From Candidatus Merdimorpha stercoravium (GTDB lineage Bacteria; Bacteroidota; Bacteroidia; Flavobacteriales; UBA1820), in assembly GCA_018715295.1 (NCBI GenBank), contig DVLY01000101.1:1-17696 (forward strand): a stretch of DNA of 17,696 nucleotides. Direction: 5' to 3'. A model generated the notes under the pieces. It was given only the letters and a program-made list of their open reading frames with translations. It was not told the origin of the DNA and ran no database searches. Positions 14,036 to 17,696 of this stretch are shown here, one piece after another. The position numbers and the translations under genes were made by a program. Position 1 is the first letter of the stretch. The number at the start of each line of letters is the position of its first letter.

Positions 14036-14701
14036 ATGGAGACCGATCTCACCCTCCGGTACAATTACGCCCCGCCGACCTGCAGCCGGGAGGACGGGAC
14101 GAATCCCTTGATCGTGATGGCACACGGGTACGGCGCCGACGCGAACGATTTGTTTTCGATGGCGGGGGAATTCCCCCCGGTATTTCACGTGGTGGCTCCG
14201 AGGGCGCCCCTGGACTTGCCTTATGGAGGGGCGGCGTGGTATTCGTTGGATTTCCAGGGCGAGCGGATGGTTTCGGACATCCCGCAGGCGGTTGCCGCGC
14301 GGGAACGTTTGGCGGAATTTGTCGCCGAGGCTGCCCGCAAGTACGGCGTGGCACCGCACGATGTGTGGCTGCTGGGCTTCAGCCAGGGGGCGATTCTCAG
14401 TTACGGTATCTTGTCCAGGTATCCCGAGCGGGCGCGTTACTACCTGCCTTTGAGCGGGTACATCGAGCCGGGGATTGTCGGTCCCGAGGTTGCCCCCGGG
14501 GACCGTTCGGCCATAAAGGTGCTGGCGATGCACGGTACGCAGGATCCGGTGATCCCGATCGAGGCCGGGCGCGAGGTGCAGGGTTTTTTGAAACGACTGG
14601 GGGTGGATTTTCGTTTCCATGAATTTCCGATCGGACACGGCATCAGCTGGGAAGGGATGGGGCGCATCCGCACGTGGGTGGACGAGCAGTTGAAAGGGTA
14701 G
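14036..14701 (+). CDS. Alpha/beta hydrolase, phospholipase/carboxylesterase family
   Basis: The 221-residue product fits the Abhydrolase_2 family (YpfH/acyl-protein-thioesterase-like esterases). The oxyanion-hole region is VMAHGYGAD (27-35). The nucleophile elbow LLGFSQGAI (112-120) gives Ser116, MHGTQDPVIP (165-174) gives Asp170, and IGHGIS (199-204) gives His201, so the triad is complete and correctly spaced. No signal peptide is visible, so it is cytosolic; the natural ester substrate cannot be predicted. The ATG at 14036 is preceded by AGAAAGGAC, an acceptable ribosome-binding site. It is divergent from the macro-domain gene with 125 nt between start codons, and followed by 179 nt before fba without a convincing terminator. 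Confidence 0.92.
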   Translation: METDLTLRYNYAPPTCSREDGTNPLIVMAHGYGADANDLFSMAGEFPPVFHVVAPRAPLDLPYGGAAWYSLDFQGERMVSDIPQAVAARERLAEFVAEAARKYGVAPHDVWLLGFSQGAILSYGILSRYPERARYYLPLSGYIEPGIVGPEVAPGDRSAIKVLAMHGTQDPVIPIEAGREVQGFLKRLGVDFRFHEFPIGHGISWEGMGRIRTWVDEQLKG

Positions 14702-14765
14702 CGGCGATCCGTATGCCGGGAAGAAAGGGCTTTAGTTAATGCCTGCGCGGGTGGGAAAGAGGCAT

Positions 14766-14796
14766 TTTGCTACGTGGGTGAAAAAGCGTATCTTTG
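14766..14796 (+). promoter_or_regulatory. Complete Bacteroidetes promoter for fba
   Basis: A TTTG -33 box (14766-14769), a spacer of 19 nt and TATCTTTG (14789-14796) match the Bacteroidetes consensus TTTG-N19-TAnnTTTG in all fixed positions. Transcription should start near 14800-14803, leaving an AT-rich leader of about 80 nt before the fba ATG at 14881. It is the best promoter in the window, fitting a highly expressed glycolytic gene. Confidence 0.8.
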
Positions 14797-14880
14797 CCCT
14801 CGGTTTTTTCGTTGAGATCAAACATCATCAAAATAAAAGAACGGAAGCCGACATAAGGCTTCGCATAAAACAAAAACACC

Positions 14881-15951
<1,071 letters not shown>

Positions 15952-15975
15952 GGTATTTCCCCTTTGTCGGAAAAG

Positions 15976-16012
15976 AAAGATCGTCCGCTTTTTTCGGCGG
16001 GCGGTCTTTTTT
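15976..16012 (+). terminator. Intrinsic terminator after fba
   Basis: A 10-bp stem with two G-U pairs, 15979-15988 with 15997-16006, around a T-rich loop and followed by TTTTTT (16007-16012). AAA on the left side extends the pairing. It lies 25 nt after the fba stop. Confidence 0.8.
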
Positions 16013-16014
16013 CG

Positions 16015-16046
16015 TTTGCACCGGGAGCCCCGGTGTGCTACCTTTG
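16015..16046 (+). promoter_or_regulatory. Promoter for the GAF-domain gene
   Basis: A TTTG -33 box (16015-16018), a spacer of 20 nt and TACCTTTG (16039-16046) form a full Bacteroidetes promoter directly after the fba terminator. The start codon at 16083 lies 36 nt beyond the -7 box. Confidence 0.7.
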
Positions 16047-16082
16047 TGCAAATCATTGGGATCGGATCGATCGGAAAAAAAT

Positions 16083-16541
16083 ATGAACAAACGACACGCC
16101 CTGCTTTTCGGGGAAATCAAATCGGCGGTGGATTCGGACATGGACAGCGACGACGTGATCCGTTTCGTGTGCCAAATGTTGTTCGACGGGGTGCCGCATT
16201 TCGACTGGGTCGGCGTGTACCGCTGCGTGCCCGAGCGGGAAACCCTCGTGCTGGGACCCTATTCGGGCGAGGAGACCGAACACGAGGAAATCCCCTACGG
16301 TAGCGGAGTATGCGGCCGGGTAGCCCGTTCGGGACAGAAAATCGTCGTGGCCGATGTCTCGGCCGAGGAAAATTACATCGCATGCAGCCTGCAGGTGCGC
16401 AGCGAAGCCGTCGTGCCGGTGGTGCGCGCCGGGCAGACCGTTGCGGTGCTGGATGTGGACTCCTTTACCCTCGGCGGATTTTCCCGCGAGGACGTGGAAC
16501 TTCTCGAGGGGGTAGCCGAGGAGATCGTCCCCTTCATCTGA
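16083..16541 (+). CDS. GAF-domain protein, free methionine-(R)-sulfoxide reductase family
   Basis: A 152-residue single GAF domain of the fRMsr (YebR/MsrC) family, which reduces free methionine-R-sulfoxide with thioredoxin. Family landmarks are FDWVGVYR (40-47), LVLGPYSG (55-62), IPYGSGVCGRVA (70-81) and YIACS (98-102), followed by SEAVVPV and VLDVDS. Of the three redox cysteines known in E. coli and yeast enzymes, two are present with exact family spacing: Cys77 and Cys101, 24 apart. The first is His67, ten residues before Cys77. It may thus be a two-cysteine reductase or a GAF protein with another role. I chose the ATG at 16083 (MNKRHA), downstream of the promoter; the frame is open far upstream but that part overlaps the fba terminator. 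Confidence 0.85.
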   Translation: MNKRHALLFGEIKSAVDSDMDSDDVIRFVCQMLFDGVPHFDWVGVYRCVPERETLVLGPYSGEETEHEEIPYGSGVCGRVARSGQKIVVADVSAEENYIACSLQVRSEAVVPVVRAGQTVAVLDVDSFTLGGFSREDVELLEGVAEEIVPFI

Positions 16542-16566
16542 CCGTTTTTTTGGGGAGGGAAAGAGG

Positions 16567-16591
16567 AAAAAAGCGCACCCGGAGGGTGCGC
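16567..16591 (-). terminator. Minus-strand-facing terminator upstream of pheS
   Basis: Bases 16573-16580 pair with 16584-16591 (GCGCACCC/GGGTGCGC, three-base loop). The T tract exists only on the minus strand (six A residues on the plus strand at 16567-16572); no T run follows on the plus strand. By shape it therefore stops transcription coming from the right, against pheS, not transcription leaving the GAF gene. Confidence 0.5.
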
Positions 16592-16609
16592 AGCTCCCCG
16601 GGAAATTGC

Positions 16610-16617
16610 TAATTTTG
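16610..16617 (+). promoter_or_regulatory. -7 box candidate for pheS
   Basis: TAATTTTG matches TAnnTTTG, 23 nt before the pheS ATG at 16641. No TTTG -33 box is found at the expected spacing, where GC-rich hairpin sequence lies instead. Confidence 0.5.
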
Positions 16618-16640
16618 CAGATACCAAATCAATCGGAACA

Positions 16641-17660
16641 ATGCTTGACAAGATAAAAGAATACATGGGGCGTGTGGAGGCTTTCCAGGCTTCCACGGCC
16701 GAAGAACTGGAGAACTTCCGGGTGAAATACCTGGGGAAGAAAGGGGTGCTCAACGACCTTTTCGAGGAGTTCAAGAAAGCGCCCGCCGAGAGCAAACGCG
16801 AGATCGGTCAGTTGCTCAACCAGTTGAAAAACAAGGCGACGGAACGCGTCAGCACCCTGCGGGAGGAATTCGAAGCGGCCCGCGAGCAGTCTGCAGCCCG
16901 CGAGGACCTCTCCCGTCCGGCCCTCACCGAGCCCATCGGTTCGCGCCATCCCATCTCCGAGGTGCGCCGTCAGGTGGTGGATATCTTTTCCCGGATCGGT
17001 TTCACCATTGCCGACGGTCCGGAGATCGAGGACGATTGGCACAATTTCACCGCGCTCAATCTCCCGCAGCACCACCCGGCACGCGACATGCAGGATACGT
17101 TTTTCATTCAGACCAATCCGGATATCCTCCTGCGTACCCAGACCAGTTCCGTCCAGGCGCGCCACATGGAGGTGAACCGCCCTCCGATCCGGGTGATCTC
17201 GCCGGGACGCGTGTTCCGCAACGAGGCCATTTCGTACCGGGCACACTGCATGTTCCACCAGATCGAGGGACTGTACATTGACAAGAACGTTTCGTTTGCC
17301 GACTTGAAACAGGCTTTGACCTACTTTACGCACGAGATGTTCGGCAAGTCCAAGATCCGCCTGCGTCCGTCGTATTTCCCCTTTACCGAGCCTTCGGCCG
17401 AGGTCGATGTGTATTGGGGTCTGGAGACGGAAGCCGATTACCGCATTACCAAGGGTACCGGTTGGCTGGAAATCATGGGCTGCGGAATGGTCGATCCCAA
17501 CGTGCTGCGCAATGTGGACATCGATCCGGATGTCTATACCGGTTATGCTTTCGGCATGGGCATCGAGCGGATGGCGATGTTGCTCTATCAGGTGAAGGAC
17601 CTTCGCCTGTATTTCGAGAACGACGTGCGTTTCCTCGAACAGTTCCAGAGCGCTTTGTAA
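16641..17660 (+). CDS. pheS: Phenylalanyl-tRNA synthetase alpha subunit
   Basis: PheS is the catalytic alpha subunit of the alpha2-beta2 enzyme that charges tRNA-Phe. The 339-residue product has the N-terminal coiled coil that contacts tRNA (about 1-90) and the class II catalytic core. GSRHPISEVRRQVVDIFSRIG (100-120) covers motif 1. FRNEAISYRAHCMFHQIEG (192-210) covers motif 2 in the RAHC form usual outside Proteobacteria. GYAFGMGIERMAML (301-314) covers motif 3, with Ala303 at the position that lines the phenylalanine pocket. The chain is complete. The ATG at 16641 has GGAAC just upstream and a -7 box at 16610. pheT is not in the 36 bases left after the stop, so whether it follows cannot be seen. 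Confidence 0.97.
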   Translation: MLDKIKEYMGRVEAFQASTAEELENFRVKYLGKKGVLNDLFEEFKKAPAESKREIGQLLNQLKNKATERVSTLREEFEAAREQSAAREDLSRPALTEPIGSRHPISEVRRQVVDIFSRIGFTIADGPEIEDDWHNFTALNLPQHHPARDMQDTFFIQTNPDILLRTQTSSVQARHMEVNRPPIRVISPGRVFRNEAISYRAHCMFHQIEGLYIDKNVSFADLKQALTYFTHEMFGKSKIRLRPSYFPFTEPSAEVDVYWGLETEADYRITKGTGWLEIMGCGMVDPNVLRNVDIDPDVYTGYAFGMGIERMAMLLYQVKDLRLYFENDVRFLEQFQSAL

Positions 17661-17696
17661 TGTAAAAAAAGGGGAGGGGAAGCATTCCATCCCTAC

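Noticed and set aside
14738..14766. Possible terminator after the alpha/beta hydrolase gene
   Set aside because: Only a 7-bp stem with a 15-base loop and a short T run that is part of the fba -33 region; too weak to call.
16629..17690. Minus-strand open frame (353 codons) opposite pheS
   Set aside because: Same reason: complete shadow of pheS with biased composition and no domain.
17661..17696. Possible terminator after pheS
   Set aside because: Only a 4-bp stem can be formed in the remaining bases and the window ends; nothing can be supported.

Overview
This window is ordinary, gene-dense bacterial chromosome, very probably from a GC-rich member of the Bacteroidales (Alistipes/Rikenellaceae-like is my guess, not a proof). 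The reasons are: -7 boxes of the Bacteroidetes type (TAnnTTTG) in front of most transcription units, weak Shine-Dalgarno sequences, a complete Bacteroidetes-style Bat (aerotolerance) operon, and Bacteroidetes-flavoured versions of PheS, Nif3 and the COG1579 coiled-coil protein. There are 18 protein genes, no RNA gene, no insertion sequence, no CRISPR array and no phage or plasmid marker. No gap between genes exceeds about 220 bases.

Layout. (1) Bases 26-1871, plus strand: promoter, carA (carbamoyl-phosphate synthase small subunit), then one base later a GTG-started HAD phosphatase, ended by two tandem hairpins. (2) Bases 1940-10412, minus strand: an eight-gene operon read from right to left: MoxR ATPase, DUF58 protein, a BatD-like/DUF4381-like membrane protein, batA, batB, batC, batD, batE. 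Spacings run from 44-nt overlaps to gaps of about 33 nt. (3) Bases 10556-11383, plus strand: mtnN (MTA/SAH nucleosidase), facing a minus-strand unit across a 29-bp perfect bidirectional terminator stem. (4) Bases 11482-13910, minus strand: macro-domain deacetylase, Nif3/DUF34 protein, and a COG1579 'zinc ribbon' coiled-coil protein that has lost all four zinc cysteines. (5) Bases 13995-17660, plus strand: alpha/beta hydrolase, class II fructose-bisphosphate aldolase (fba), a GAF-domain protein of the free-methionine sulfoxide reductase family, and pheS.

How they work together. The Bat operon is the only large functional unit. It has a cytosolic MoxR AAA+ ATPase, a DUF58 partner, two membrane-anchored von Willebrand A proteins with intact MIDAS motifs, two TPR proteins and two BatD-type beta-rich membrane proteins. 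This looks like an envelope-spanning chaperone or stress complex whose exact substrate is not established. The remaining genes are housekeeping (pyrimidine/arginine precursor, SAH/MTA recycling, glycolysis, tRNA charging) or small repair and detoxification functions (HAD phosphatase, macro domain, Nif3, GAF protein, hydrolase).

I did not find a convincing previously undescribed system. The observations most worth a second look are lost metal- or redox-site residues in three otherwise well-conserved proteins (COG1579 protein, Nif3, GAF/fRMsr), the Asn/Gln/Asp-rich tract in BatC, a probably leaderless macro-domain mRNA, and a terminator upstream of pheS that points the wrong way.
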